From Mesoterricola silvestris (GTDB taxonomy: Bacteria > Acidobacteriota > Holophagae > Holophagales > Holophagaceae), in the NCBI RefSeq assembly GCF_030295405.1, contig NZ_AP027080.1:2790001-2854000 (forward strand): a DNA stretch of 64,000 bases, in the 5' to 3' direction. The position numbers and the translations under genes were made by a program. Below the pieces are notes generated by a model that was given only the letters and a program-made list of their open reading frames with translations, ran no database searches and had not been told where the DNA came from. Shown in pieces: positions 49,472 through 57,937 of the stretch (positions are counted from its first letter, which is position 1; every line of letters begins with the position of its first letter).

Positions 49472-51382
49472 TCAGAACCGCATATTCAACCTGAAATCGC
49501 CCGTGAGGTCCACGGACTGGGCCGCCCCGGTGCGCCCGTGCACGTTCACGGCGTGGCGGCCCTTGACCACCTGGATGGGGGTATTGCCGTCGCTCTCCAC
49601 CTGGGTGGCGATGCCGTCCACCACCACCGTCCCGGAATTGGGGAAGGTGTTGACGGTGAGGCGGCAGAGGCCCGGCAGGGGCACCGTGGCGGCCTGGCCC
49701 GGGGCCACGGTCACGTTCAGGGTCTCCCGCAGGAAGACCCGCGCGTTGACCACCTCCAGGCGGTGGCCGCCGGGGGCGGCGCTCAGCGTGCCGCCCTCCT
49801 TCACGTCCCCGGCGTCCTTGCCGTCGATCTTCACGCGGACGGAATAGGGTGCGGTGAATTTCAGGGTCCCGGGGGCGTTGACGTCCACGGCCCTGGGCTC
49901 GGCCCCGGCGCGGGTCTGGGAGGCCGGCACCAGGGTGAACACCTGGGTCCCGGGGGTCTCGCCCTCGTTGAACCGGGTGGCCACCAGCAGGTCGCCCTTG
50001 GTGCAGGTGAGGTCGTGCTTCACGGACTGGTCCCAGGCCTTGACCGTCAGGGGCGTGGCGCCGTCGAGCTTGACGGAATCCAGCACCACGGTGGCCCCTT
50101 CGGGGCTGGTGCGGATGGTCTCGGTGGACGTCAGGGCCTCCAGGACGGGCTTCGGCGCGCCCTGCCCGGGCTGGAAGCGGTAGTCCAGGGGCTTGTAGCC
50201 CTTCTTCTCGAACCGGAGCGCGTCCCCGGCCTTGAGCGCCAGGGGCAGCGGGGTGGTGCCCACCTCCAGGCCGCCCCTGAGGGCCCGGGCCCCGGGGGGA
50301 ACGGTGTCCACCATCACCGGGCCGGGCCCGGAGCGGAACAGCAGGAACCCGCCCACCGCCGCCGCGGCCGCCAGGGCCGCCACGGTGCCGTAGAGGGCCC
50401 CGCGGCCCCCCTTGGCGCGCACGGGGGCGGCCATGGACCGGATCTCCGGCGCGATCGCCTCCATGGGGTCGCGGTGGAGGGTGCCCCCCGTGTGCTCGGA
50501 CTTGAGGTTTCCCAGGAGCTGCATGCGGTCGGTACGGCCCAGGTCCTTGGTGCCGTCCAGGAGGTCCTTCACGAAGGCCGAGCAGGTGGGGTGGCGTTCC
50601 GCGGGATCCTTGGCCAGGGCCCGGGTGAAGATGCGCTGCCAGGCTTCGGGCAGGAGGCCCTCCACCGGCGGCTTGATTTCCACGGGGGGCTCGTTGACGA
50701 TCCGGTAGAGGATCGTGTTGATGGAAGTGCCGGGAAAGGGAAGACTTCCGCTCAGGAGCTCGAAGGTGAGCACGGCGAAGCTGAAGAGATCGGAGGCGGC
50801 CTGGGCGACGCCTTCTCGGATCTGCTCGGGGCTGGCGTAGCTGGGGGTGCCCAGGAAGGTGCCGGTCTGGGTCAGGGAGGCGTCCTCGCGCTTGGCGATG
50901 CCGAAATCCATCAGCTTGGGCTTGCGGTCCTGGGTGATCATCACGTTCCCGGGCTTGACGTCCCGGTGGACGATGCCCTTGTCGTGGGCGTGGTCCAGGG
51001 CCGTGGCGATGCCCGCGGCGATGACCAGCTTCTCCTTCAGGGTGAGGCCGGCGCCCTCCTTGATCAGCGCGTCCAGGGGCTTTCCGGGCACGAACTCCAT
51101 GGCCAGGAAGGGCCCGATCTCGCTGTCGCCCACGTCGTAGATGGTGACGATGCCCGGGTCGTTGAGCACCCCGGAAACCTCGGCCTCCCGCTGGAACCTC
51201 GCCAGGAACTCCTTGCGCTCCTGCTCGCTGCCGATGGCGTTGAGCCGGACCACCTTCACGGCCAGCTTGCGCTTGATGCGGGGATCCTCCGCGAGATACA
51301 CCGAGCCCATGGCGCCCGCCCCGAGCAGCGATTTGATCTCGTACCGCCCGATGTTCTTGGGGAAATTTCCGACTTCGTCCAT
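49472..51382 (-). CDS. Membrane Ser/Thr protein kinase with PEGA-like extracytoplasmic repeats
   Basis: A 636-residue Hanks-type kinase. The kinase domain (about 12-275) is complete: glycine loop GAGAMGSVY, Lys43 in AVKVV, HRDVKPGN with Asp141, Asp159 in MDFG, and GTPSYASPEQ. A transmembrane helix lies near residues 340-360 (TVAALAAAAAVGGFLLF). The exterior half has several PEGA-like beta repeats (VDTVPPGARALRGG; IRTSPEGATVVLDS; VNTFPNSGTVVVDG), which often contact cell envelope or carbohydrate. It heads a four-gene operon, divergent from a glycosyltransferase across about 150 bp. The start has only a distant GAGAAGG, so the exact start is uncertain. Confidence 0.92.
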   Translation of the reverse strand: MDEVGNFPKNIGRYEIKSLLGAGAMGSVYLAEDPRIKRKLAVKVVRLNAIGSEQERKEFLARFQREAEVSGVLNDPGIVTIYDVGDSEIGPFLAMEFVPGKPLDALIKEGAGLTLKEKLVIAAGIATALDHAHDKGIVHRDVKPGNVMITQDRKPKLMDFGIAKREDASLTQTGTFLGTPSYASPEQIREGVAQAASDLFSFAVLTFELLSGSLPFPGTSINTILYRIVNEPPVEIKPPVEGLLPEAWQRIFTRALAKDPAERHPTCSAFVKDLLDGTKDLGRTDRMQLLGNLKSEHTGGTLHRDPMEAIAPEIRSMAAPVRAKGGRGALYGTVAALAAAAAVGGFLLFRSGPGPVMVDTVPPGARALRGGLEVGTTPLPLALKAGDALRFEKKGYKPLDYRFQPGQGAPKPVLEALTSTETIRTSPEGATVVLDSVKLDGATPLTVKAWDQSVKHDLTCTKGDLLVATRFNEGETPGTQVFTLVPASQTRAGAEPRAVDVNAPGTLKFTAPYSVRVKIDGKDAGDVKEGGTLSAAPGGHRLEVVNARVFLRETLNVTVAPGQAATVPLPGLCRLTVNTFPNSGTVVVDGIATQVESDGNTPIQVVKGRHAVNVHGRTGAAQSVDLTGDFRLNMRF

Positions 51383-51530
51383 GCGGGTATGCCCAACCTT
51401 CTCGTTTAATGTGGCAGGATTGTGACGAAAAAAGGGTGAAAAACCTGTGGAAAAACCAAGGATTCCTGACAAGCTTGGAAGATATAGTAACGCTCGCCCG
51501 AGGGGCAAGCATGCCTGGAGAGCAAAAACG

Positions 51531-53060
51531 ATGGACGTCCTAAAGACGGTGGTGCTCGTCACCTACTTCACGATCCTCAGCATCCTGAGTATCTATGGGG
51601 CTCATCGGCTCTGGATGCTGCTCCTGTACTTCCGGCACAAGAGCCATCCCCCCCAGCCCAAGGGCGGCCGCGACTTCGAGCCCATGGTCACGGTGCAGCT
51701 GGCCGTGTTCAACGAGATCAACGTCGTCGAGCGCCTCATGGACCACGTGGTGAAGATGGACTGGCCCAAGGAGAAGCTCGAGATCCAGATGCTCGACGAC
51801 TCCACCGACGACACCGTCCGGGTGGCCCAGGCCGTGTGCGAGAAGTACCGCAACCTCGGCTGGGACATCTCCTACATCCACCGCACCGACCGCACCGGGT
51901 ACAAGGCCGGCGCCCTGGACAACGGCCTCAAGACCGCCAAGGGCGAGTTCGTGGCCATGTTCGACGCCGACTTCCTGCCCACCGTGGACTTCCTCCGCCA
52001 GGGCGTGCCCCACTTCGCCGACGACAACATCGCCTTCGTGCAGGGCTGCTGGGACCACCTGAACCGCGACTTCTCGCTGCTCACCCAGGTGCAGGCCATC
52101 CTCCTGGACGGTCATTTCGTCTTCGAGCACACCGCCCGGCACCGCTCCAGGGCCTTCTTCAACTTCTCCGGCACCGCCGGCATGTGGCGCGTCTCCGCCA
52201 TCGCCGACGCCGGGGGCTGGGAGCACGACACCATCACCGAGGACGCCGACCTGTCCTACCGGGCCCAGCTCAAGGGCTGGCGCGGCGTCTACCTCAAGGA
52301 CATGGTCGTCCCCGCCGAGCTCCCCGTGGAGGTCAACGCCTTCAAGAGCCAGCAGCACCGCTGGGCCAAGGGCAATGCCCAGGTCATCCGCAAGCTCATG
52401 AAGACCATCCTCTTCAGCAAGGAGAGCCTGCACACCAAGGCCGAGTGCTGGTTCCACCTCACCGCCAACTGCAACTACATGCTCATGGTCATCCTGGCCG
52501 TGATCATGGTGCCCAGCATGTATTTCCGCGCCGGCACCCCCCCCCTGACCCTCCTGCTCACCGACGGTCCCTTCTTCCTCCTCAACGCCGTGAGCGTGGG
52601 CCTCTACTTCGGCCTGTCCCAGCGCGAGGTCTACAACAACAAGAACTGGACCAGCCGCCTGAAGTACGTCCCCGGCCTCATGAGCCTGGGCATCGGCCTC
52701 TGCCTCAACCAGTCCAAGGCCGTGCTCGAGGGCTTCTTCACCGACGACATCGAGTTCAAGCGCACCCCCAAGCTGGGCGTGGACGAGAAGGGCAACGGCG
52801 CCACCACCAGCAACGCCAAGGCCTACAAGGTGCCCAAGAGCCTCATCACGTTCCTGGAGCTGGCCTTCGCCTTCTACTACTTCGGCGCGGTGGTCGTGGC
52901 CGTCTACATCCGCAAGTGGGCCTCGGTGCCCTTCCTCTGGCTGTTCTTCAGCGGGTTCGCCTACATCAGCTTCATGTCCCTGGCCGACGTCAAGATCTTC
53001 CGCCGGCTGGCCATGGAGGAGCTGGAGGACGACGAGACCGAATCCACGCTCGTCCAGTAG
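51531..53060 (+). CDS. Family 2 processive glycosyltransferase, CslA/cellulose-synthase-like
   Basis: A 509-residue inner-membrane enzyme. A short N-terminal membrane helix precedes the GT2 catalytic domain with LDDSTDD, FDADFLP, TEDADLSYR and QQHRWAKG, the D,D,D,QxxRW set of processive beta-glycan synthases. Several C-terminal membrane helices follow (LMVILAVIMVPSMYF; FLELAFAFYYFGAVVVAVYI). It resembles bacterial homologues of plant CslA/CslC glucomannan or glucan synthases. It polymerises a nucleotide-sugar into an exported polysaccharide; which sugar is unknown. GGAGAG precedes the ATG at 51531. It is monocistronic, ending in a strong hairpin. Confidence 0.92.
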   Translation: MDVLKTVVLVTYFTILSILSIYGAHRLWMLLLYFRHKSHPPQPKGGRDFEPMVTVQLAVFNEINVVERLMDHVVKMDWPKEKLEIQMLDDSTDDTVRVAQAVCEKYRNLGWDISYIHRTDRTGYKAGALDNGLKTAKGEFVAMFDADFLPTVDFLRQGVPHFADDNIAFVQGCWDHLNRDFSLLTQVQAILLDGHFVFEHTARHRSRAFFNFSGTAGMWRVSAIADAGGWEHDTITEDADLSYRAQLKGWRGVYLKDMVVPAELPVEVNAFKSQQHRWAKGNAQVIRKLMKTILFSKESLHTKAECWFHLTANCNYMLMVILAVIMVPSMYFRAGTPPLTLLLTDGPFFLLNAVSVGLYFGLSQREVYNNKNWTSRLKYVPGLMSLGIGLCLNQSKAVLEGFFTDDIEFKRTPKLGVDEKGNGATTSNAKAYKVPKSLITFLELAFAFYYFGAVVVAVYIRKWASVPFLWLFFSGFAYISFMSLADVKIFRRLAMEELEDDETESTLVQ

Positions 53061-53077
53061 CTCATTCGCCGCTTCGC

Positions 53078-53116
53078 AACCGGAACCTGGGCTCCCCCAG
53101 GTTCCGGTTTCGTTTG
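53078..53116 (+). terminator. Intrinsic terminator after the glycosyltransferase gene
   Basis: A perfect 14-bp stem (AACCGGAACCTGGG with its complement) around a CTCC loop, followed by TCGTTTGG, lies 18 bp after the stop. The stem is strong and the T-run short. It separates the glycosyltransferase from the next operon. Confidence 0.8.
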
Positions 53117-53139
53117 GGGCCGGGATGGTAGGCTGGAGC

Positions 53140-53424
53140 ATGGCCCGCACCCCGCCCCGCCCCAGCGCCGTCGCCCTGCGCTACGCCCCCGAGGCCCCCT
53201 TCGGGGACCTGGCCCCGCGCCTGGTGGCCAAGGGCGAAGGGCTCCTGGCCGAGCGCATCGTGGCCCTGGCGAAGCAGCACGGCATCCCCGTGGAGCGGGA
53301 CCCGGACCTGCTGGCCGCCCTGGAGCCCCTGCAGGTGGACCAGCTGGTGCCCCCGGAGCTCTTCCAGGCGGTGGCCATCATGCTGGCCGCCATCTACCGC
53401 GCCAACGCAGGAGCCCCTTCGTGA
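53140..53424 (+). CDS. FlhB C-terminal-domain-like protein (YlqH type)
   Basis: A 94-residue protein matching the cytoplasmic tail of the flagellar switch protein FlhB. The stretch SAVALRYAPEAPFGDLAPRLVAKGEG is followed by helix LLAERIVALAKQHGIPVERDPDLLAALEPLQVD and VPPELFQAVAIMLAAIY. The autocleavage NPTH motif and the membrane part are absent. Such stand-alone tails (YlqH) are known, and some can partly replace the FlhB tail in export. The start is uncertain: ATG 53125 and 53140 are both possible, and a TAGGCT hexamer at 53129-53134 suggests a very short or absent leader for 53140. Its stop overlaps the GTG of the PHP gene. Confidence 0.8.
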   Translation: MARTPPRPSAVALRYAPEAPFGDLAPRLVAKGEGLLAERIVALAKQHGIPVERDPDLLAALEPLQVDQLVPPELFQAVAIMLAAIYRANAGAPS

Positions 53425-54269
53425 TCGACCTCCACAGCCATTCCATCTTCTCGGACGGCACGGACACCCCCGAGGCCCTGGCGGCCCTGGCCCAGGACGC
53501 GGGCCTCCGGGCCCTGGCGCTCACGGACCACGACACCCTGGAGGGCCTGGAGCGGTTCCTGGCCTGCCAGTCCCGGGTGGACACCGAGCTGGTGCCGGGC
53601 ATCGAGCTCAGCTGCCGCTACCTGGGGCGGGTGCTCCACGTGCTGGGCCTGTTCGTCGATCCCGGCAACGCGCGCTTCCGGGCCCGCATCGAGGACATGC
53701 GGCAGCGGCGGGTGGAGCGCAACCGCCTCATGGTGGCCCGGCTCCGGGACCTGGGCGTGGCCATCACCTGGGAGGAGGTGGCGGCCCTGGCCCCCACCGA
53801 TTCCATCTCCCGCACCCACTTCGCCCGGGCCCTGGTCAAGCACGGCGCCGCCGGCAGCCCCCAGGACGCCTTCCGCCGCTACATCGGCGACGACGGCCCG
53901 GCCTTCGTGCCCCTGCGGGACCTGACCCCGAGGGACGCCGCCGCCTGGATCCGCGAGGCGGGAGGCGTTTCCGTGGTGGCCCACCCCGGCCGCTTCAGCC
54001 ACCGGAGCTTCCGGTGGGAGGAGGCCATGGCGGACCTGAGGGACCAGGGCCTCCAGGGCCTGGAGGCCCACTACCCCGACTACGGCCCCGCCGAGCACCA
54101 GTACTTCCTGGAGCTCGCCGCGGCCCTGGACATGGTGCCCAGCGGCGGCAGCGACTACCACGGCGGCCACAAGCCCGGCCAGAACCTGGGCGTGGGCACC
54201 GGCTCCCTCCACGTTCCCGACGCCGTCCTGGACCGCCTCCGGGGGCTGCGCCCCATGGAAACGGTATAG
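53421..54269 (+). CDS. PHP-domain phosphoesterase (RNase AM / YciV type)
   Basis: A 282-residue metal-dependent phosphoesterase. The PHP ligands are all visible: DLHSHSIFSDGTDTP, LTDHDTLEG, GIELS, VVAHPGR and GSDYHGG. Homologues (Rnm/YciV) act as 5'-3' exonuclease on short RNA or hydrolyse 3',5'-bisnucleotides. The GTG start overlaps the previous stop (GTGA) with CAGGAG upstream. It is second in a four-gene operon ending with truA, consistent with an RNA-related role. The precise substrate is not provable here. Confidence 0.9.
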   Translation: MIDLHSHSIFSDGTDTPEALAALAQDAGLRALALTDHDTLEGLERFLACQSRVDTELVPGIELSCRYLGRVLHVLGLFVDPGNARFRARIEDMRQRRVERNRLMVARLRDLGVAITWEEVAALAPTDSISRTHFARALVKHGAAGSPQDAFRRYIGDDGPAFVPLRDLTPRDAAAWIREAGGVSVVAHPGRFSHRSFRWEEAMADLRDQGLQGLEAHYPDYGPAEHQYFLELAAALDMVPSGGSDYHGGHKPGQNLGVGTGSLHVPDAVLDRLRGLRPMETV

Positions 54270-54288
54270 ACTGGCCCTTGAGGTTCCC

Positions 54289-54687
54289 ATGAGCAAGAAG
54301 ATCCTGATCGTCGAGGACGACCCCATCAACGTCAAGTTCATGAAGGTCGTGCTGGTGCGCAAGGGCGGCTTCGAGGTGGTCGTCTCCGAGGACGTGGAGG
54401 AGATCCTGGCCATCGTGGGCGCCGGGGACGTGTCGGCCGTCATCATGGACATCAGCCTCTCCCGCTCCATCCACCTGGGCCAGAAGGTGGACGGCATCTA
54501 CATCACGCGCCTGCTCAAGGCCGACCCGGCCACCCGGGGCGTGCCCGTGATCCTCGCCACCGCCCACGCCATGACCGGCGACCGGGAGCGCTTCCTGGCC
54601 GAGACCGGCGCCGAGCACTACCTTTCCAAGCCCCTCCACGACCCCGATCATTTCCTTGCGGAAGTGAACAAGGTCTTCCCCGCATGA
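54289..54687 (+). CDS. Stand-alone response-regulator receiver (DivK-like layout)
   Basis: A 132-residue receiver: VEDDPINVKFM, Asp54 in VIMDISLSR, Thr/Ala region ILATAHAMTGD, and Lys in YLSKPLHD. A loop insertion after the phospho-site (SRSIHLGQKVDG) lengthens it. It has no output domain. It lies 19 bp after the PHP gene, and its stop overlaps the truA ATG (ATGA). No kinase is adjacent; the partner is unknown. Confidence 0.9.
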   Translation: MSKKILIVEDDPINVKFMKVVLVRKGGFEVVVSEDVEEILAIVGAGDVSAVIMDISLSRSIHLGQKVDGIYITRLLKADPATRGVPVILATAHAMTGDRERFLAETGAEHYLSKPLHDPDHFLAEVNKVFPA

Positions 54688-55520
54688 GGCCGCCCAAGGG
54701 CCTGGCGCCCCGGGCCGGGGGCTACCGCCTCCTGGTGGAGTACGACGGCTCCCGCTTCCAGGGCTGGCAGAAACAGGGCCCCAAGCAGACCGCGCAGGGG
54801 GTTCGCACCGTGGCCGGAACCCTGGAGCGCGTCCTGCAGGAGGCCGGACTCACGGTCTCGACCCTGGGCGGCTCGGGGCGCACCGACGCCGGGGTGCACG
54901 CCCTGGGCCAGGTGGCCCACCTCCACCTTTCGGGAACGAATCCCAAGTACTGGGAACTGCAGCGCATCCTGGACGAGGGCCTGCCCGGGGACGTGGCGGT
55001 GCGGGCCGTGAACCCCTGCCCCGCCGGCTTTCACGCCCGCCACGAGGCCACCGCCCGCACCTATCTGTACCAGCTCAGCCTGCGCCGCACCGCCTTCGCC
55101 AAGCCCTACGTGTGGTGGGTGAAGGCCCCCCTGGATCCCCAGCGCCTCCAGGAGGCCTGGGCGGCCTTCCGGGGAAACCACGACCTGGGCGCCTTCGCGG
55201 ACCTGGCCAAGGGCGAGGACCCCCGCTGCCAGATCCACGCCACGGACTTCCTCCAGGACGGGGCCCTGATCCTCCTGCGGGTGACCGCCGGCCACTTCCT
55301 GCACAAGCAGGTGCGCCGCATGGTGGGCGCCGCCGTCCTCTGCGCCCTGGGCAAGGAGAAGGTGGAGCGCATCGCCCGGGACCTGGCGGCCCCCACCCCC
55401 GAGGCGAACCTCTTCTGGGGCGCCGCCGCGGCCCCGGCCGCGGGGCTCTTCCTGGAGCACGTGCACTATCCCGGCGGCGCGGACCTGGCCCCGCTGCGGG
55501 CGGAGACGCGGGTCCTCTAG
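54684..55520 (+). CDS. truA: tRNA pseudouridine(38-40) synthase
   Basis: A 278-residue enzyme. The motifs are RLLVEYDGSRFQGWQKQ, the catalytic GSGRTDAGVHALGQVAH, ARTYLYQLSL and VTAGHFLHKQVRRMVGAA, all typical of TruA. It modifies uridines 38-40 in the anticodon stem of tRNA. It has a normal length. The ATG overlaps the preceding receiver stop by 4 bp. Confidence 0.96.
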   Translation: MRPPKGLAPRAGGYRLLVEYDGSRFQGWQKQGPKQTAQGVRTVAGTLERVLQEAGLTVSTLGGSGRTDAGVHALGQVAHLHLSGTNPKYWELQRILDEGLPGDVAVRAVNPCPAGFHARHEATARTYLYQLSLRRTAFAKPYVWWVKAPLDPQRLQEAWAAFRGNHDLGAFADLAKGEDPRCQIHATDFLQDGALILLRVTAGHFLHKQVRRMVGAAVLCALGKEKVERIARDLAAPTPEANLFWGAAAAPAAGLFLEHVHYPGGADLAPLRAETRVL

Positions 55521-55600
55521 CCTGGCCAGGGTGTGTCGGCAAACCCCAGGTGCCTTGAAACCGTGATGAAGCGGCTGGTCCAGGTTGAGCGGATCCCGGT

Positions 55601-55762
55601 TCATCCCATCGATCGGCGTTCATCCCGGTTTCCGCAGGGCCGAAGCCGTGGTGGGCCGGAGCGCAGGTTACTCGACGTCCTTGACCCAAAGGCGGCGACA
55701 ACTCCCGGCGAAGTTCGAACGGGGATGAAAAGGATCCGGGGGAAAAGGCAGGATAAGGAACG
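55601..55762. repeat. Palindromic repeat family member R3
   Basis: The left half (GGTTCATCCCATCGATCGGC and on through CGCAGGGCCGAAGCC) is like R2. The right half (AACGGGGATGAAAAGGATCC, then GGAAAAGGCAGGATAAGG) is like R1. The arms are therefore less self-complementary than in R1 and R2, as if assembled from two variants. The remaining bases of the 297-bp gap between truA and the next gene show nothing else. Confidence 0.75.
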
Positions 55763-55817
55763 TCGGGTCAAGGCTGGACCCAGATCACCGAGAACAACCT
55801 ATCGATTCATGACCTGG

Positions 55818-56678
55818 CTAATTGGCCCGGTAGACCCGCACGCCGAGGGGATCAGCCAGAGGGGTCTCGTAGAGCCGGCGCACCTCGTCCAGATTGGTGA
55901 TGAGGAAATCCAGGGAATTGCCCAGCTTGCTGAGGAACAGGCCTCCCCCCAGGCTCATGGCGAAGTGGTCCCCCAGGGCCGGATCGTCGCTCTCCAGCTG
56001 CACCAGATCACCGAAGTGGAGGGGGTCCTCCCCGGACAGCTCGTGCCACTTGGGCGCGTCGAACTGGGGCCGGAGCCAGAGGATTTCCGAGAAATGGACG
56101 AAGTGGATGAAGGTATAGCAGTTGAAGGCGGAACAGGAATCCCGGGCCGCGGCCAGCGCCGCCTCCGGATGGGCCTTGAAACGTCCGAACTGCCGCCAGA
56201 TCCAGCTGTGGCCGAGGCTGGCCTCCTGGGCCTTGAGGGCCTGGTGGCGCAGCATGATCCGGAGCAGGTTGGCCGCCTTGGCCGGGCGGGTGAAGCTAAC
56301 CGGCCGGCGGTGGACCACGCGGCCCCGGTCCAGGTACTCGATCGACCACTGGACCGGGGCGGGGAAGGCCATCAGGAGGCTTTCGCCCAGGTCCTCATCG
56401 GTCACGGCATAGCCGCTCACGCGCACCTCGAAGGGATGATGGAGGCAGGGATTGATCATCAGGAAATCATCCTCCCCGGGATCCTTCGCCCCCGAGTACC
56501 ACCGGCTTGGGGGGCGCTCCCCCTGGACGCCGATGTACGTTTCCTCAGCCACGTTGATCGCCAGCACGGCCTGGATCGGTTCCCGGGCCTGCAGCGGGCC
56601 GCGCCCCCAGAGGGCGAGGAGGCCCACGGCGGCCAGGACGCGCCACAGGGTGGATGGGATGGAGGGGGCGGGGGACAT
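55818..56678 (-). CDS. Secreted protein, possibly NlpC/P60-like
   Basis: A 286-residue exported protein (signal peptide VLAAVGLLALWGRGPLQA). The N-terminal half is beta-rich (AVLAINVAEETYIGVQGE; FEVRVSGYAVTDEDLGESLL). The C-terminal half has SCSAFNCYTFIHFVHFSE, with a candidate nucleophile Cys, then HFGDLVQLESDDPALGDHFAMSLGGGLFLSK, where a His precedes a glycine-rich turn. This order, Cys helix then D-x-Q then His-strand, is that of NlpC/P60 or CHAP-type peptidases. The assignment is tentative; it could be inactive. It has no operon partner: FGE-like genes follow upstream on the same strand with a 93-bp gap. Confidence 0.6.
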   Translation of the reverse strand: MSPAPSIPSTLWRVLAAVGLLALWGRGPLQAREPIQAVLAINVAEETYIGVQGERPPSRWYSGAKDPGEDDFLMINPCLHHPFEVRVSGYAVTDEDLGESLLMAFPAPVQWSIEYLDRGRVVHRRPVSFTRPAKAANLLRIMLRHQALKAQEASLGHSWIWRQFGRFKAHPEAALAAARDSCSAFNCYTFIHFVHFSEILWLRPQFDAPKWHELSGEDPLHFGDLVQLESDDPALGDHFAMSLGGGLFLSKLGNSLDFLITNLDEVRRLYETPLADPLGVRVYRAN

Positions 56679-56771
56679 GGTGCTCCGGGGGCGATTGCCG
56701 TTGGCCTGCCAGATCTGGATGGGCGGCCCGGGTGAAAGGTTTCATTCCCGGTGACCCAAAGGGGTCCGGCC

Positions 56772-57923
56772 TCAGGGTGTCCTCGGGGGTCCCAGGACCA
56801 CCCGGAAACCCTGATCATTGGCGAGGGATCCCGGAAAGCGGGCCCCCCGGTAAGCGATGCGGAAGAACCGGGGATTCGTGAGGATCCAGCCCCCGCCCCG
56901 GAGGACCCGGGCGCTGCCCGTTGGGGGTCCCACCGGGTCCGGGTCAATGCCTGACCGGAGGCGGTAGGGGCCGTACCAGTCCTGGCACCACTCCCAGAGG
57001 TTGCCGGACATGTCATAAAGCCCCCAATAATTGGGGACCAGCAGGCCCACGGCCTCGGCGCCCTGCTTCCCAATCCACGCGTAGTTAGGGTAGGCCTCGA
57101 AGCTGTCGCCCCAGTACCACGGCGTGAGGCTACCGGCCCCGCAGGCGTATTCCCACTCCGCCTCCGTGGGCAGGCGGAAGACGTATCCCGGAGGGCACAG
57201 GGGACAGAACGTCGTCATCTCGGCATTCAGCCGGGCCAGGAAGGCCAACGCATCGTCATAGGTGACCTGCTCAACCGGCAGCCGTGGGCTGGGCGGCGTC
57301 TGGAACGCGCTGGGATTGTTGCCCATGACCTGCTGCCATTGGGCTTGGGTCACCAGGAAGGTCCCCATGTAGAAGTTCCTGGTGATGGCCACGTCATGCG
57401 GGGTTTCGTCGTCCTCGTGGTAGGGGTCCCGTTCGGAGGACCCCATGCGGCGGACCCCCCGGGGAATGGGGGTGAGGTCCAGCGGCAGGCCCTCGGCCAA
57501 GGTCACCCGCAGCGGATCCACCGTCAGCGTCACGGGACTGCTGGTCACCTGCCCGGCCCCATCACTCACGGTCACGGTCACGGAGCTCCCCGACAGCCCG
57601 GGCCTGGGAAAAGGGAGCGTGCAGGTGGCGGTGGGAGTGCCCACCCCGACCCCATTGACCCGCCACAGGTAGCTCAGTGGGGTCGCCCCGGTGGCGACGA
57701 CCGAGAACGTGGCCGGTTGGCCTTCCGTTACGACCGTGTCCACGGGCGGGACCGTGATGACCGGATCCCCCGCGCGGGGGGTGCCCAAGGGGGAGGCGCC
57801 CAGGGCCTGGCGGGACCTGCCCCCGCAGGCCGTGGCGAAGCCCAGGACCACGCCCAGCGCCAGGGCCAGCCCCGGGCGGGGATCCGGGGAATGGGATCGT
57901 TCAGGCTCAGGGGGTGTCAACAT
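56772..57923 (-). CDS. Lipoprotein with Ig-like region and FGE-sulfatase (SUMF1-like) domain, copy A
   Basis: A 383-residue protein. The lipobox region is LALGVVLGFATACGG. An Ig/PKD-like segment (about 55-140: VDTVVTEGQPATFSVVATG) precedes an FGE-sulfatase domain (about 150-380: FYMGTFLVTQAQWQQVMG, FRLPTEAEWEYACG, GLYDMSGNLWEWCQDWYG, RVLRGGGW, FRIAYRGARF). The two catalytic cysteines of true formylglycine-generating enzymes, expected after RGG-W, are missing, and no sulfatase gene is near. So it is probably a binding or scaffold member of this C-type-lectin-like fold. It is a tandem duplicate of the next gene, 14 bp apart. Confidence 0.88.
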   Translation of the reverse strand: MLTPPEPERSHSPDPRPGLALALGVVLGFATACGGRSRQALGASPLGTPRAGDPVITVPPVDTVVTEGQPATFSVVATGATPLSYLWRVNGVGVGTPTATCTLPFPRPGLSGSSVTVTVSDGAGQVTSSPVTLTVDPLRVTLAEGLPLDLTPIPRGVRRMGSSERDPYHEDDETPHDVAITRNFYMGTFLVTQAQWQQVMGNNPSAFQTPPSPRLPVEQVTYDDALAFLARLNAEMTTFCPLCPPGYVFRLPTEAEWEYACGAGSLTPWYWGDSFEAYPNYAWIGKQGAEAVGLLVPNYWGLYDMSGNLWEWCQDWYGPYRLRSGIDPDPVGPPTGSARVLRGGGWILTNPRFFRIAYRGARFPGSLANDQGFRVVLGPPRTP

Positions 57924-57937
57924 GGTTGGTTCCGGCC

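Noticed and set aside
53078-53116. The strong hairpin after the glycosyltransferase considered as a small RNA or riboswitch
   Set aside because: It is a simple perfect stem 18 bp after a stop codon, followed by a short T-run, best explained as a terminator.
53140-53424. The FlhB-tail protein considered as a broken flhB pseudogene
   Set aside because: It has a complete small domain, is coupled to the next gene by overlap, and stand-alone tails of this kind are known.
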